A DNA stretch of 64,000 nucleotides, from the NCBI GenBank assembly GCA_014526335.1, contig JACTAT010000010.1, forward strand, positions 1,639,359 through 1,703,358. Direction: 5' to 3'. Shown in pieces: positions 1 to 13,100 of the stretch (its first letter is position 1; each line of letters opens with the position of its first letter). Made by a program: the position numbers and the translations under genes. The notes under the pieces are model-generated. The model had not been told where the DNA came from, searched no databases, and saw only the letters and a program-made list of their open reading frames with translations. Source of the DNA: Chrysaora quinquecirrha. Lineage: Eukaryota > Cnidaria > Scyphozoa > Semaeostomeae > Pelagiidae.

Positions 1-2
1 TT

Positions 3-1088
3 GAAACACAGAAAATTCACTTTACATTTGGTCCATTGCTCTTTTCAAGCTTTATAAAAACACTAAGAGCGAATGATTATGACGAGAAAAGAATACTAGA
101 CCACTTGAAGCCTCATTTTGGAAATCAGCCTCGTTCACCACTCTTTGATCAATCATCCAATGACATGCCACTAGTTTTAAATCTAAGGGCTGCAGATAGC
201 AATAGTCATAAAAATCGTGGAAATATATGCAGTTATTTCAACAGACAGCAAGGTTGTAGCTGTATCGTTACAGAATGCTCAAGGCCGAGAGAAAATCCAT
301 CCAATCAGATTTCAAATGAGAATACGCGACAAGTTAATTCAATTCAAAATAAGAAATTCTACGCGATTTCATTTTCAATTTTAATTTGCAACATTGTACA
401 ATTCGTCCATTCCTCAGTCATCGTCAAAGATTACAAAATGATAAACATTGGATCGAAGGAAATAGCATCGTTTGTTTTGGTTGCTTTTATTGACATTGTT
501 TTACTGTGCTGTTTATCTGTTTACGTCCTTTGGAGTGTTATCCGAAGATTTGTCAAAAATGGTTGGAATAAATCATTTACAACGATTCTCCAATGCTTTC
601 TCCTCGCCTGCTTCCTCGCAGAGGTCCATCAAATCCTGCTCATCGCTTTCTATGTGAAGGACCTAAACACAACAACCAAAGAAGTCTTCGTTAAAGGAAT
701 CCCACAATACACCACGAGCCAAAGTTATCGAGACAGAATTGATTGGATACAGAGCAACTTCTACTGTTGCGGGATCACTACAAACGCAACTCATGATTGG
801 TCAATAATAAGCAATACGTCTACTACTTCAAGCCTTCCTCATAGTTGTTGCAGCGCTGATGTATCAAGTGGAACATGTAGCTTATTTGACAGCAATCCTA
901 GAGACTGCCCTACTGCTGTTTACGATTCACTTTTCAACTTGATAAAAGGATTTCTGTGTACCACTGTTTGCTGTAGCATTGCACACTTGATTTTCATATT
1001 GTATATACTCTTCATCATCTATAGATTTAGATCCACTAGGACTAACGCCAACAGTGCCTCGGTTCAAACCATATTCACAATGATGTAG
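3..1088 (+). CDS. Tetraspanin-family membrane protein, 5'-truncated by window edge
   Basis: The frame is open from base 3 to the TAG at 1086-1088, with no convincing ATG at its left end, so the coding region or exon starts outside the window. Counting from the codon at 36, there are four hydrophobic segments near residues 107-130, 146-168, 184-207 and 304-330. The large loop between segments 3 and 4 carries the tetraspanin signature: CCG at 244-246, SCC at 270-272, and further cysteines at 281 and 291. Tetraspanins organise plasma-membrane microdomains. Unusual is the hydrophilic stretch of about 105 residues before segment 1, with its own cysteine cluster; most tetraspanins start almost directly at the first membrane segment. 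The fold assignment is secure; the subfamily (CD63-like, peripherin-like or other) is not. The adjacent RNF181 gene is on the same strand. Confidence 0.88.
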   Translation, partial: ETQKIHFTFGPLLFSSFIKTLRANDYDEKRILDHLKPHFGNQPRSPLFDQSSNDMPLVLNLRAADSNSHKNRGNICSYFNRQQGCSCIVTECSRPRENPSNQISNENTRQVNSIQNKKFYAISFSILICNIVQFVHSSVIVKDYKMINIGSKEIASFVLVAFIDIVLLCCLSVYVLWSVIRRFVKNGWNKSFTTILQCFLLACFLAEVHQILLIAFYVKDLNTTTKEVFVKGIPQYTTSQSYRDRIDWIQSNFYCCGITTNATHDWSIISNTSTTSSLPHSCCSADVSSGTCSLFDSNPRDCPTAVYDSLFNLIKGFLCTTVCCSIAHLIFILYILFIIYRFRSTRTNANSASVQTIFTMM

Positions 1089-2069
1089 CTTCAGCTGATT
1101 ATTGTCAACTTTGCTCCTAATTTGTCACCGTGAAGTTAGAGTATCCATAGAAGTCAAACAGCATTACCGGGGGTAATTGTTCTTACCATTTCTGACCAAT
1201 CGTGAATTACCAGAGACATAACTAGCCTATCAGATGAATGATATGATAAGTCTACATTGTATACAAAAGAATTACTTCAAATTGGATGCACTTTGCTTTT
1301 ATGCAATCACTTCTGTGCTTCTCATCTCAGTTCGTACGGTTTTTAGAGGTTTCAGCTGATTCGTGGCAAGCTGGACTTGCTTCTATGTTTAATTATAGAT
1401 GTATTCCATAGAAATGATGTATTCAATGACAGTTATTTATTATGTATGTTTTGTCATATAAGCTCTTAAGTAGAAGTTAAGTGTTGTTAAGCATTAATTA
1501 CATAAACTGAAAGATGATAAAGAATACCAGATTTTACCAGATATAAAGAATTTTGCGTCTTGTCTTTTCAGAAAACTTCGATATTTTTCGTTAGGTGGTC
1601 TTCTAGTTGCTTAGTTGCTGTCACAAAATATTATTTTTGACATCTGCCTTGATAAAGTTAAACATGAAATTCTGGGTAAGAACACGTAAGTAAATTCTCA
1701 TTGCAGTGCAATTTTAGAATTCTCAGCTTTTCAGAAACATAGCCAAATCGATAAAGATCCTAAGCGGTTTGACTACACTAGGCTTTTTCTATACTCCGAA
1801 AGTTATTTCGCTTTTTGTCTCGCTGTATTCTTATTCACCACTTTGTTGTTTCCCAAGGATCACACCTGGGTCCCTTTCTGTCATCATTATCGGTGTTTCC
1901 CAAGGATCCCATCTGGGCTCTTCTGGGTCTCTAACATGACGTTGTTATGGTCACATGACTTGCCTTATGAATGAGCCTGACTCAGCACAAAGCCGAATGC
2001 CTGAAATTTCATAACAAAACGACCTCACGCGAACTGGGTTTATTTTATATCAAAAATCAAAATTTAATC
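1089..2069. other. Intergenic: tetraspanin 3' flank and RNF181 upstream region
   Basis: No exon recognised. Around 1845-1925 a short segment containing GTTTCCCAAGGATC occurs twice about 55 bp apart (imperfect direct repeat). The RNF181 promoter should lie in the right part, but no defined element can be named. Confidence 0.4.
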
Positions 2070-3864
2070 ATGGCAACATATTTCGACGAACATAGCTCAG
2101 ATAGCTGCTCACAAGATGAAGAAAGAATGAATTTTCTATTAGAACTAGCTCGATTATTACATAGGTAATTCATATTTTGTTTTCAGTCGAAGAAAGCTTC
2201 CTTGGAGCTAGGCCGGCTTTTTTCGTTTTAGGCCCACGCACTCAGTGCTAAATTGGCTGTTTAGATTTGCGCGTTTTGAATTGAAGTTTGAACTGAAATA
2301 TGGCTTGTTTTATTTTCAGAGTCCTAAGAGAACAAAATGTGCAATTAGATTTACCAATTGAAGAGTGAGTAAAATTTTGTTTTTATAATATGTAACCCAC
2401 CACAGTACGCCAGACTGGAAAACATGCAAGTTTTGGCCTGCGCGGAGTTGCGACAATTTTGGAAAAACAATAGATTAGTTAACATAACAATAGGTCAAAC
2501 AATAGGAGAGGTGCGTGCGTAGTTACGAGTGCGAGCATGTTTTCCAGCCACGTACGGTACAGTGATAGTCACAGTGCTTATCCACCACAGTACGCAAAAG
2601 ATACCACCACATCAATCACAATAACCCACCACATCAAGCATAATGACCCACCACAGTAGTGCTTGTCGACCACATTACAAAAAAGATACCACCACATGCA
2701 TCATAATAACCCACCAAATCAAGCATAATGACCCACCACAGTAGTGCTTATCCACCACAATACACAAAAGATACCACCACATCAATCATAATAACCCACC
2801 ACATCAAGCATAAATACCCACCACAGTGCTGCTTATCCACCACAGTATGCAAAAAAATACCACCAAAGTGGTGCATATCCACCACAATAGTGCATATAGA
2901 TTTGCTAGTGTCATTTTATGCATCTTTGAAATGCTTGGCAAAAATTGCTGAAGGCTATTACGTTTGGGAGCAAAGCTATTGTTTTAGCAAAGAAAGCATT
3001 GTTTTCCCATTGTTCTAGGACAAAGAGCCATTGTTCTCACTGTCAGTGGGGGGCAAAATGCCCCCTTGCCACATGAAAGTGTCTGCCAATGTGGATAATG
3101 CATCACTCACAGAGTACCCCAAACCCCAAGGGGCAATCCACTCCTTGGAGTCTCGTACACCCTCAACTGGAATCTCTATTGTTTTCATAGGAATCTTGTA
3201 AGAATGCTTTTGGTATGCTTTTTAGAGAAGTGAAATGCCCCTCTCCCAGCCCAGATGTGAATTTATTTCTTTTTGTTGTCTTTCAGAATGTTAGCTGAGC
3301 ATCTAGTTACACCTCCAGCCTCAAGAGATTTTATTGCTAATTTACCAACTGTGGATAAGATAGATGGTTTGTGCTAATAGTTTGGTTTTGCTAATTAGAG
3401 AAAAATTATGATTTTTTTATCAAAATAAGTAAAAGAAACTGATTTCTTTGAAGATTAAAGAATTGAAAATATAAGCAGTTAATAATAGAACAATTTTTGT
3501 TTTAGGAAAATGTCCTATTTGTCTAGCAGATTTTGATGTAAGTTTTTTATTACTTTTGATATTGTAGTTTTGTAAATGCTCATCAAAATCATGATTGTAA
3601 TCATAATTATCAAAATCGTAATAAACATTATCATAATCATCAAACATCCATAACCATATAGCCATCCTCATGATCATCAGAATCATCATCAGCATCATCA
3701 CCGAGATCCTCGCCACCATCACAATTATCATGATTGTCATCATAATCACAACAATCATCATTGTCACCAGCACCATCATCTTCATCATCACTGTTATCAT
3801 CACCATCATCATCTTTATTGTCATAATAATCATTATTATCATAATCATCGTTATAATCTCTATC

Positions 3865-3896
<32 letters not shown>

Positions 3897-5062
3897 TGTC
3901 ATTATCTTCATCATCATCATCATCCTCATCTTCATCATAATCGTCATAATTTTCTTGACCGTGTTAATCATAGTCATCATCTCGTTTATCTTCTTTATCG
4001 TCATTGTCATAATCTTGATTATCTTTGCGAGCATTGCAATCATCATTACTTCATGTTCTGCATAATTATGACGAAATATGTTTGCTCACACCAATAATTT
4101 AATAATTAAGCATGTTTCTTCATTATAGCTTAAAGAAATAAAGAAAAAACTAGCTTGCAATCATTGCTTTCATAGCGACTGTATCATTCCTTGGTTAAAA
4201 AAGGTTTGTCTTGTTTTTTTTTTCTACTCATCAATCGCTTCTTCTTGCTATTTGTAATTCTAAAGCACGGTTCAAAAATAGAGATGTAAAGTTTGTTACG
4301 ATTTTTTGTAGACAAACTCTTGTCCCGTGTGTAGAAGGGAATTCCCAACAGATAATCCAGCTTACGAAGAATATAAAAAGGAAATGGAAAGAGTGAGTTT
4401 CTAGTAATATTTACACGTTTGTTTTTTCATAAGAAATTGCTTTATAAAAAATTAGTACTCGGCTGCTGAAAAGGTTAAGGAAGTTCAACATTGAGCTTTT
4501 TAATGACGTGCTTTGAGGTATGCTGACCAGGTTCATCTATACTCTATGTAAACGGTGGAATACAGATGCATAAAATTCGTAAGCTTAGCTATTGCCTAAT
4601 TGTAGGTACTTTTAAGTAGCCTTATTTATTGATTCTTGAAAATGTCGGAAAAGAATTGGAACCCATAGCCGAACCACCCATTTGATCATTGAACTGTTGC
4701 GGTGTACCCATCGCCATGCCATCACTTTGATCGTAGAGCTGTAACTCATTCTATAATCAATGATAAGATGCTGTTTATAAATAATTAGTTGCATGATTAT
4801 GTCGGAAAGAAAAGACAAAGTAGGAACCCATTGCCAAACCATCCATCTGATCATTGATCTGTTGCAGGGAACCCACACCATCCATTTGAATGTAGAGCTG
4901 TTGCTCTTGGAAAAGGAATGCAACTTTTATACATTTCTCTTTGTTTTATACATGTCTCGCAGAAAGCTCTTTGTTTGATATCTGATAATTCTTCATTTGT
5001 AGGAAGTTAACATCGACCGAGTTCACCGTCTGGATCAACTGCATGATTCAATGTTTTCCTAG
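2070..5062 (+). CDS. RNF181: E3 ubiquitin-protein ligase RNF181 homologue (7 exons, complete)
   Basis: Exons: 2070-2164, 2320-2364, 3287-3366, 3506-3537, 4129-4203, 4312-4392, 5003-5062. All introns are GT-AG and all phases join, giving 155 residues with a TAG stop; vertebrate RNF181 is about the same length. The protein starts MATYFDEH, as the family does, and has the conserved LLELAR helix. The RING-H2 domain is split over three exons: CPIC (exon 4), CNHCFHSDC followed by IIPWL (exon 5), TNSCPVCR (exon 6). The acidic/basic tail PAYEEYKKE and a C-terminal LHDSMFS also match the family. It transfers ubiquitin from an E2 to substrates in the cytosol. An upstream in-frame ATG at 1971 was not chosen because the added 33 residues resemble nothing in the family. 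Intron 2 holds a CCACCACA element and intron 4 a long TCA microsatellite. Confidence 0.95.
2395..3085. repeat. Dispersed element with internal CCACCACA minisatellite, copy 1
   Basis: Lies in RNF181 intron 2. The core (about 2580-2890) is an imperfect array of CCACCACA/TACCACCACA words; the flanks are unique-looking. Both flanks and the core resemble 17597-18085: shared features in order are GTACGC followed by GAAAACATG, then TTCCAGCCAC, the CCACC array, and a right end with CCCATTGT and GGGCAAATGCC-like sequence. This marks an interspersed element rather than a simple satellite. No coding capacity or clear terminal repeats seen. Confidence 0.65.
3655..4055. repeat. TCA/ATC trinucleotide microsatellite in RNF181 intron 4
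   Basis: About 400 bp of interrupted TCA repeats between exons 4 and 5 of RNF181. Long open frames on both strands (poly-Ile on +, poly-Met on -) are a product of the repeat and are not genes. Confidence 0.92.
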
Positions 5063-6235
5063 AGAATTATTTCTTCATATCAACTTACAGAAATTAAGTT
5101 TCGCAAATTCGTACTGTTTATTTATTCAAAGAACAAAATTATATTACTAAGATAGAATATTTTATCAGGAATCGTTGGGCTGTAATTTTACTTGTTTATG
5201 ACGAAGAGAGGTTCTTTGAAAATTAATTTGTATAAATTCGTCTTATCGAACCTGTGTATCTATTAACTTTCGGGTGTTTGTAGGGGTTGGGTCCCAGGGG
5301 ATCTTTTGCCATGGACGTATGAAGGGCATGAACTTGGAATTCATAATTCTTTGAGCGTTATGTTTTGGGTTTTGGAAACTTTTAAGTTAGTTTTGGACTA
5401 AAACTCCGTGAATGTTAGGAATCCTTCAGCTCTAGGCCGATTTAGTTTTTTTTATCTTCCTTGGTATGACTCTATACTTTTCTTCTGTTTTCTCTTTTCC
5501 TCTCATATCTTCTATTCTTAGTTATTTGTAGTTTTCAAATATTTCTAAATATGCCTGGATAGTATTTGCAAGTTAACTAATGAGGGTCGTTTTGGAGGTT
5601 ACATGTTCCCCTGTTCCATTGAGAAAATCTTCTTGTTCCCTGGAGTTTTGTTAGCATATTTTTCAGATTGATAGTCAAGCTGATTAACAGGGAGGATTTC
5701 ACCTGATCCTTGTTTCCCGATATTACCTTGTTCCCCTTTTAATTTTGCCCATGTTTCCTTGGTCCCTGGATACATTTCACCAGTTCCTGTGCTCCCTGGA
5801 ACCCCAAAACGTCCCTTACTGATGGAGTTAAAACTGCATGCGATAGATGCTAATGTTGTGTGTCTTTGAGGATATAGATTAGGCTAGATATAGTATTTGT
5901 TGAAAGAACAGCTTCTTATCAAATTGAGTAGCTAGTTTTCATGTAAAGTTTAGCGAAGTAATTGTTTCAAAAGATGTTTGCAAAATATTCTCTTTTTTCC
6001 TGCAACTGTTCTGTTTCGTGCATTCTGAGAAGAATATAGGGAAAGATAATTTTTCACGCAACAGCTATTAAAACGGTGTTTGTCAAACAAATGAAATTTG
6101 CTTTTAAAGCTAAATGTTTTTTGGCCACGTCGACAAACAATGCTCGTCAAACATGTTTTGCTTGCGTCTAGCAAATTTTTTTTTCAAAAACAACGTGCAA
6201 CGAATTCTGCTTATTTTTAGTCAAGAAATGTTTTG
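5063..6235. other. Intergenic, RNF181 3' flank; no gene seen
   Basis: AT-rich, no convincing exon. Around 5600-5800 the words TGTTCCC and TTCCCTGG recur several times (weak imperfect repeats). Near 6060-6180 sequences related to the GTTTGACAAACA-type inverted-repeat element begin to appear. Confidence 0.4.
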
Positions 6236-6545
6236 TGAGGTGGCCAAACGTTCAAACACTGGTTGACAAGTAAATTTGAAATGTTTGACAAACAATGCTG
6301 GATCATTTTAGGTCCTGGCGAAACAATCAAAAACATTGTTTGTCAAACATCTGAAATTTGCTTGTCCAACAAAATGTTTGATCGTTTGGTCATATCACAA
6401 AATATTGCTTATCAAACATTTTTTGCTTGTCAGGCAAGCAGGATATGTTTCTGAAAGACATGGCCAAACGGTCAAACATTTTTTAAAGCAAATTTCAAAT
6501 GTTTGACAAACAATGTTAGATTGTTTGGCCAGGGCCTTATGGCCT
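6236..6545. mobile_element. MITE-like inverted-repeat element(s), GGCCAAACGNTCAAACA family
   Basis: Contains several copies, in both orientations, of the words TGGCCAAACG..TCAAACA and TGTTTGACAAACAATG, ending with GTTTGGCCAGGGCC near 6540. The same family recurs through the whole 30-61 kb region. It has no coding capacity and is short, typical of a non-autonomous DNA transposon. Confidence 0.7.
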
Positions 6546-6582
6546 AGGCAGTAGTCTGTTTAGGCCCATTTCTGCAGATGTG

Positions 6583-7088
6583 GGCCTAGTGTAGACTTAT
6601 TACCTGAGTCGTAGTTATCGCTATTGAAATGAATCGCCTGGACGCTCAAACTACGACTCATAATCGAACGGTTATCTTTCTGGACTTACTTTTTCTGCCT
6701 CGTTCTCAAATTACCATGGTTACAATGATGCCAACGGTAAGTTGTTGTAATGGCCTAAATTTACCGGGTCTAAAACGCCTTGAAAAACAATGTTTCTTCG
6801 TGCTAAAACTCAACTTACTATTTGTTTTGCAGAAAGCTCTTACCAATCCAACTTTATCGATATTTGTTCCAAACTTTTTGCGAGATTTAGTACTAAAACG
6901 GCTGCCGAATAGGGCTCGTATATTTTGCTGTGAGGATGCAACGAACCAGCCTCGTTTCAACGGGGAACAATTTTTGTTCCCGCCAGTCCCAGAAAATGTC
7001 CGTAATATTATGCAGGTTGTCCTCGAGATAAAAACGAACATAATGTTCGTTCCAGTGTTCTCCTTAAAACCAACAATATGTTCGTTTT
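6583..7088. repeat. Promoter-proximal dispersed repeat, locus 1 (inverted relative to 23156-23335)
   Basis: The left part (about 6583-6665) and the right part (about 7019-7088) match, as reverse complement, 23231-23335 and 23156-23226. Here the two parts are separated by about 350 bp of other sequence; at 23 kb they are adjacent. The right part includes a perfect palindrome CGAACATAATGTTCG. The repeat ends 74 bp upstream of the KDZ-like start codon. Confidence 0.7.
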
Positions 7089-7161
7089 AGGTTTCCTTTC
7101 TCAGCATGTGCGCACGCAATAGTGATAAAAGCTCAGGCATGAGCAGCAACAGCTGAGCGTA

Positions 7162-10100
7162 ATGGCGGACGAAAGACCTCCTCCAAGGTCTAAAAAGAAG
7201 GACACTGATTCACTAGAGGAGACATTTGAAAAATTAAAGAAAGTGTCTGCCCAGTATATGATAGATACTAGAAGGAAAAGTAAACCGCAAGGTCATCAGG
7301 TTTGGAACCTCTCTTCACCTCCTTCGGCTGCAAAAGAAGGAAAAATGAGTTAGAGAGAGCTGCGTATGCCAGGCGAAAGGAAAAGCTGGAAAACCAACAG
7401 GCATCCCAAACTAGCATATCAACTCAGGCAGAACAGACAACTTGCTATGATGGTATTGTTTTGTTCCCTTATAACTCTGCGTGTAAGGCAAGAAATGATT
7501 CTGGCCAGTTTTTGCCGTTGAGATTGCTTTGTAAACATTTAGGCCGCCAAAGCCAACTACGGTACTCTCTACTTCCCATCATCCAGATCATGGACGTGGA
7601 GATAACATAAACAAAATAGCCTAAATTAACACTGAGTAATGCTTACGTGACTTTTCCTCCTGGGAATCTTTGCCATGCAATTATTCTCTTGACGTTCCCT
7701 AAAACCTTAATCACTATGGGTATTGACAGGCTGGTGTACACAAGATTCTAAAGGAAAAAAGGAACTGATGTCTTTATTGATACAATCCTCAGGTTGATTT
7801 TTATTTTCAGATGACTTCTTTTCTCATGTGGAGGCAGATATGTCTGGCGATGAAGAAGAAAATGTTCAGCAGACAAATAAGCAGAACACTTCTGAGAGTT
7901 TGTATCATATTGCACTAGTGTATTAGTCTAATACATTTAGCTTCCTCACTTTGACTTTATTTATTATAATCAATAAAACCCTTGCTCATCATATGGATAA
8001 GTAACTACTCAACTGATTGTTACATGGACCCTTCATTGTTGTATTTTTGAAAATTGACACAGACATTGTCATTTGAAGCACTTTGCTATATTACTATTGT
8101 ACAGAGCTACAAGACATCAAAATGTTTTCCTTTGTAATTGCATGTTCCAATGCACTTTGCTGTGACCATCCTTGAAAATTGGAATACATGCTTCACTGTG
8201 TTATTCCCGAGTGAAGTAATGTCATACAATTTTTTTTTCTATCACTGTAGCTCTTGAAGAAATTCTGCAGAAATGCAAAGATCTACTTTCTTCCTCAATG
8301 AAAGATTCCCCAGCAGTGAATCAATCATGGTCAGCAAGAGTGACAGCAGCAAATCAAAAGTGGGATTCAAGCAGAAGTGAAATTTTCAAGTACATACTGG
8401 CAAGACAGAAAGCTGACCTTGGATTGTGCTCTTGCTGTAACACTAAGGAAGCTGTAGTTCTGTGTACTGGTTGTGTTGGCTGGAGAACAACATTTTGTGA
8501 TGAATGTGATGATGTTGAACACAAATTCTTGCCATTCCATGATCGACTGGCCTCATACTGTGGGTTTCTTCAGCCTATCTCACCTTATGTAGCAATAAAG
8601 GAAAAGGAATTTCTTGACATTGGTAAGGTTTATGAAATATGTTGCTATTTGGTAAGTTGTGCTTCCTTGTTTAGGCTTGCAGATGTACCTGTTGTGTTCT
8701 CTCAATGATCCCTTCAACAGTGCATTAAATGTGATAAAGTATCAGCCTGCAAGCAAGTTGGAATAGATGTACATAATGAAAATTTGGACATCAATTTTAA
8801 TCATAACTGAATGCATCTTTTCATTTACTTTTGTTGCTCTAATCATCTACTGTCTACATCAACAGCTAACAAGTATCTGGTGATGCCCTTTCGAACTTGT
8901 CAGTCATGCCATGCGAAGTTTACTGGTGTTACTGGGTTTCATTGCTTGGACTCTGGATTTCCAATAACTGTGATAACTATGCAAGGTTTTCCCAACCACC
9001 TTTTCTGGGAAATTGACACCTATTATCCTTTAGAAGTCTCTATTTTATACAGCCAGTACTCTAAATAATACATAAAAAATAGTGGAAAGTTTGTTTATTA
9101 ACTTTTTTGTTAATTTCCTTTGTGAAAAAGGAATGTCATGGTCAATGGCGTAAATTTCCTAGATAAAGGTACCAGATATATAATGATTATAAATGTATTC
9201 TTTCATCACATTTCCAGTGAATGACTTTGTTTTAGAAGCTCTTTTGTTGCAAGTTTTTAAATTTATGTTCGGTCTTCACTATTGTATAATTTTTAATTAA
9301 AAGACAAAATTGAAAATTACAAGAATTGAAAAGAACCTGTTTAACAGTTAAAAATACCATTAAGGAACAATCACTAGGGCATCAGTAAAGATAAAGAAAT
9401 GAACTGAGCTTTCATAACTGAGAAAATTTTTTGCTGCTACAAGGAAAATAAAAGATATTTATGATATCTATAACTCATATTGAATGTGCTTTTTTCATTT
9501 GTTGAAATCATCTTTTAACATTATTTTGTTCTGTTTTACTATTTTTGATTTCTGTTTTACAGGTCGATTTGATGTTCTTGTGCAGAAAGTTGAATGCCTT
9601 TCTTGCGGACATATAATTGAAAAATTAGATTTGGGAACTGTGGTGGAGAATGGATACTGGCCTGGCTCTGTTAAAAGCATTAGCACAATCTATGGCACAA
9701 GAGTGTTACAATTTTGGAGCTTATTGCAGACTACACAACCAAAGTGTTCAGAGTCAGGATTTCTGCGTGTTTTGTCACAGACCTCAGAAAAGAATGCAAG
9801 GGTATATACTTTTATTGGTTAATAGTATTTCTAAAAATAATTGAATTTCATATCTACCTAATCTTTGTGCCTGAAGAGAATCAAATGGCCCATGGAGGAC
9901 TTTTATCTTTTAATTGATTATGTGCTTCTGTGTTATAATTGAAATGGTCTGCAGCTGACAACCTGGAAACTTAGCCCGTATTGTTATAGTTTAAAGTCGT
10001 ATTTCATTTGCGCTTGCTTGAAAACACTGAAAAGGAAAGTTCGCATATAGTGCGTAAGTATTTGATCAATTTGGTACCCTGAAAACTCGAATAGCTGTAA

Positions 10101-13100
10101 CTGTCCTTCATTAGGAGAATCAATAAAAAGCCAAAATTGATGAATAAATTTTTTGAATGAGGCTTAGTTTCTAGGCATTGTCTAGCTGCACTGATGAGCC
10201 CTGAAATTGGGCGAAACCATTTTATACAGATTTCTGCCTTTGGACAAAGAGTTTTCTTTCTTCTGCAAGAATGGCACTATAAATACTGAAGCTTTCCAGC
10301 GAGCATCACGGGAATGGAAGTTCTGCAAATATGAAATCGATCTGCTGGAAGGGAAGAATTGGATGCAATGCCCGCCTTGTACCGTATCGCAGCTGACGGC
10401 CCACATAGATGGTAATGCGAAATTGCGAAGATATCAAAGAGGAGGAAGGTAATAATGGGTGTATGAAGCATCATTTTGGTCAAAATTCTGTTTCTTGTTT
10501 AGCGTCGTAAGACGAGGTCTTTAGAGTCCGAGGTCTTTTAGAGTCCAAGGATTTCTAATAACTAAACCAATATAGATATATAAAACATATTCTTTACCTC
10601 TATAGCGTTTGTGAACTTTGATAGAAACTGACAGCATTGAAACAGATCAATAATTGACAATATTCATGCATGATGAACTCATGAACTGTCACATTTCTTG
10701 TGTTTTTTCATGTTTTTAAGGCTGCAAATTTATACGTAAAAAGCTTTTCGGAATCCGGTGAGAGTTCCTTGACGTTTTTACCTTATAAGTCCTTCCAATT
10801 TGTCATTACCCACTCTCTTATGATTAAGTATGTTGAATGATTTGAATCTCAATATAAGGAAACCTTGAGGGAACAAATCCTTGTTATTCTCGCTAAAATG
10901 ATGATAGCATTTTTTGAGTTTGTTTGTAACAGGAAAACTCCTTAATTCGAGGATTCTTTATAACATCCTTGCATCTATCTGATTTCAGATTTATAAATTT
11001 ATCTCAATCCTAGGCGCACAAGGGATTCTTATTACGGTGACACGTTCATCTCAAACAATACAGTTGTCGACAATCATATAAGTGACCTGTATAAAAAGAC
11101 CGGTTGTAAGGTATTCTTCTCATCCTCTTCACTCTTGAACATAAAGTATATTGATATATTTCTCTGTTCTTCCAACATTTATAAATCATTCTAGTAAGGT
11201 CATTTCTATGCTCTAGCTACAGCTGGAGAACTTTTTAGTCGAATGAGAGCGAATAAGCGAAAGTTTAATTCCAATTATTAAGCCTATGTTCTATTGGTTA
11301 GTGTTTCCTCTGAGGGCTGGTTCCTGTGAACAAAAGAAAGGGGGATTAATCCTTAGGAAGAATGTTTATGTTAGCATATGCACTATGTTCGTAGGAAGAC
11401 TCGGGCTTATTAGTTTTCTCAACATTGTTGGTGTGTTTTGTCAATGATTAAGATTGTTGTTTCACAGAAAGTGAAAGTGGATAATCAATGTGGAAACTCT
11501 GTTTGGGAAGCTGCTGCTAATGCAGTTAAAAGGAAAGGTGCTCTTGATGAAACAGGTCTCATGTTTTCCAGCTGTCGGCATCAGGTAGCTCAGAAAGGCA
11601 TCAACATGTTCCAGGGTGAACTGTTTGCATATCACCATTTTTTGCACAGCAAAGATATAGTCGAAAGGGAAGCGAGGTTTATATTTCAGGACATTGCTTG
11701 TAAATACAAAACGTGGGTAGAGAAAGTAGATCCTCAGAATGCAGCAAAAGTCACATTTGCGTTGAACCTCATGCATGGCTCTGGTCATGACTGGACGTGT
11801 CAGGTAATATGAAGCATAGTCTGCTTTCAATGTTTTTCTTGGAAATAATGTGAATATATGCGTAGAAGCAAAGGATAAAAATATATGGAAATTATATCAA
11901 GCCTGTTTCATAGGTCGTACTGTGTGCACAATATAGTTGGTTAAATGTCATTAATTTCAGAATGGATCTTTTTAATGTTTCTTGGAAAAATGAAAACATG
12001 TTTATATGGTTTCTGTGCGGCATGCTGCGACAACAAGATGCCTTGTAAAACAGAGGCGTACAGCACGAGCCACAATCTTCTGTTTGTCATTGTGTTGCAA
12101 ATAGATTTGTTAAATTAGTTGACTAAACTGATAATAATCTAAAATTTACACTTGTAGCTTTTAACTGTTAGTACCGGACGGCACACTACTGCGTGTACTT
12201 CTAGTACCATTGACAAAAATCTTATCATTCAGCGACGTTTTTGATCAGTCTTGATTATGCATAATTGGCATTCCTGCAGAGACTATATCTATATAGATTT
12301 TCTAGATTTTCGAAAGTGGTAGATATAAAGATGGTTGTGGACGAAGCCATGGTGAGGACTGCGAGATTGTAAACAGCATGCTCTCAAATGCAAGCACTGT
12401 TTCAAGAAGAATGGCCCCGGAAGGTAGTTTAATATATTTACAATATTTTTCAGAAAGAATGGTTTACTTGCACTAACAGAGTCACATCATTGCGATTTCA
12501 AGATATATGTCAAAGAGAGTCTTAAGATCTTAACGTCGTCTTATTATTTTTAAATTGGAAAGCTAGTTGATGCAAGAATGTAATTACTACATGTTGTTAC
12601 ATATATAGATTGAATACTAGTACATGATATTGGATGATAATTTTGTATCATATAATGTGCACTTGCATGTGTGTTCCCTTCCTTATCCCCTGCATTTTTC
12701 TCAAAATCTCAATCCTTTATTTCAAATTTGCAGAAAAATATCCAATTGTCCCTTTATATTTTTTCTAAAGTAATTCCCCGATGCGCTGATCTTCAAATTT
12801 GAGTGTTGGGAGCTCACACCAAAATCTTAGCACACCGTCATTTGCATCGATGATTCGATGATCGTATAGCTTTGTAAAGTAGCGAGCAAAGAAGCACATA
12901 CGAATCTATTTGTGAGGTTGAACCGCAGCTATAATAATTAACTGTAAATAAAACTTTATTCACAGTAAGAGAGGAGTACTTGACAGAGCTGGCGTTAACA
13001 TGGAATCAAAAAAAGAATAATGGAACTTCCACAAATGTTAATGAAACGACAAAAGGAGGTATGACGCGGCCAATTTTGACGTTGGTCCCCTATCGGGATG

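Noticed and set aside
3420..4065. Long open frames on both strands (poly-Met / poly-Ile)
   Set aside because: They lie in a TCA microsatellite in an RNF181 intron; composition is set by the repeat.
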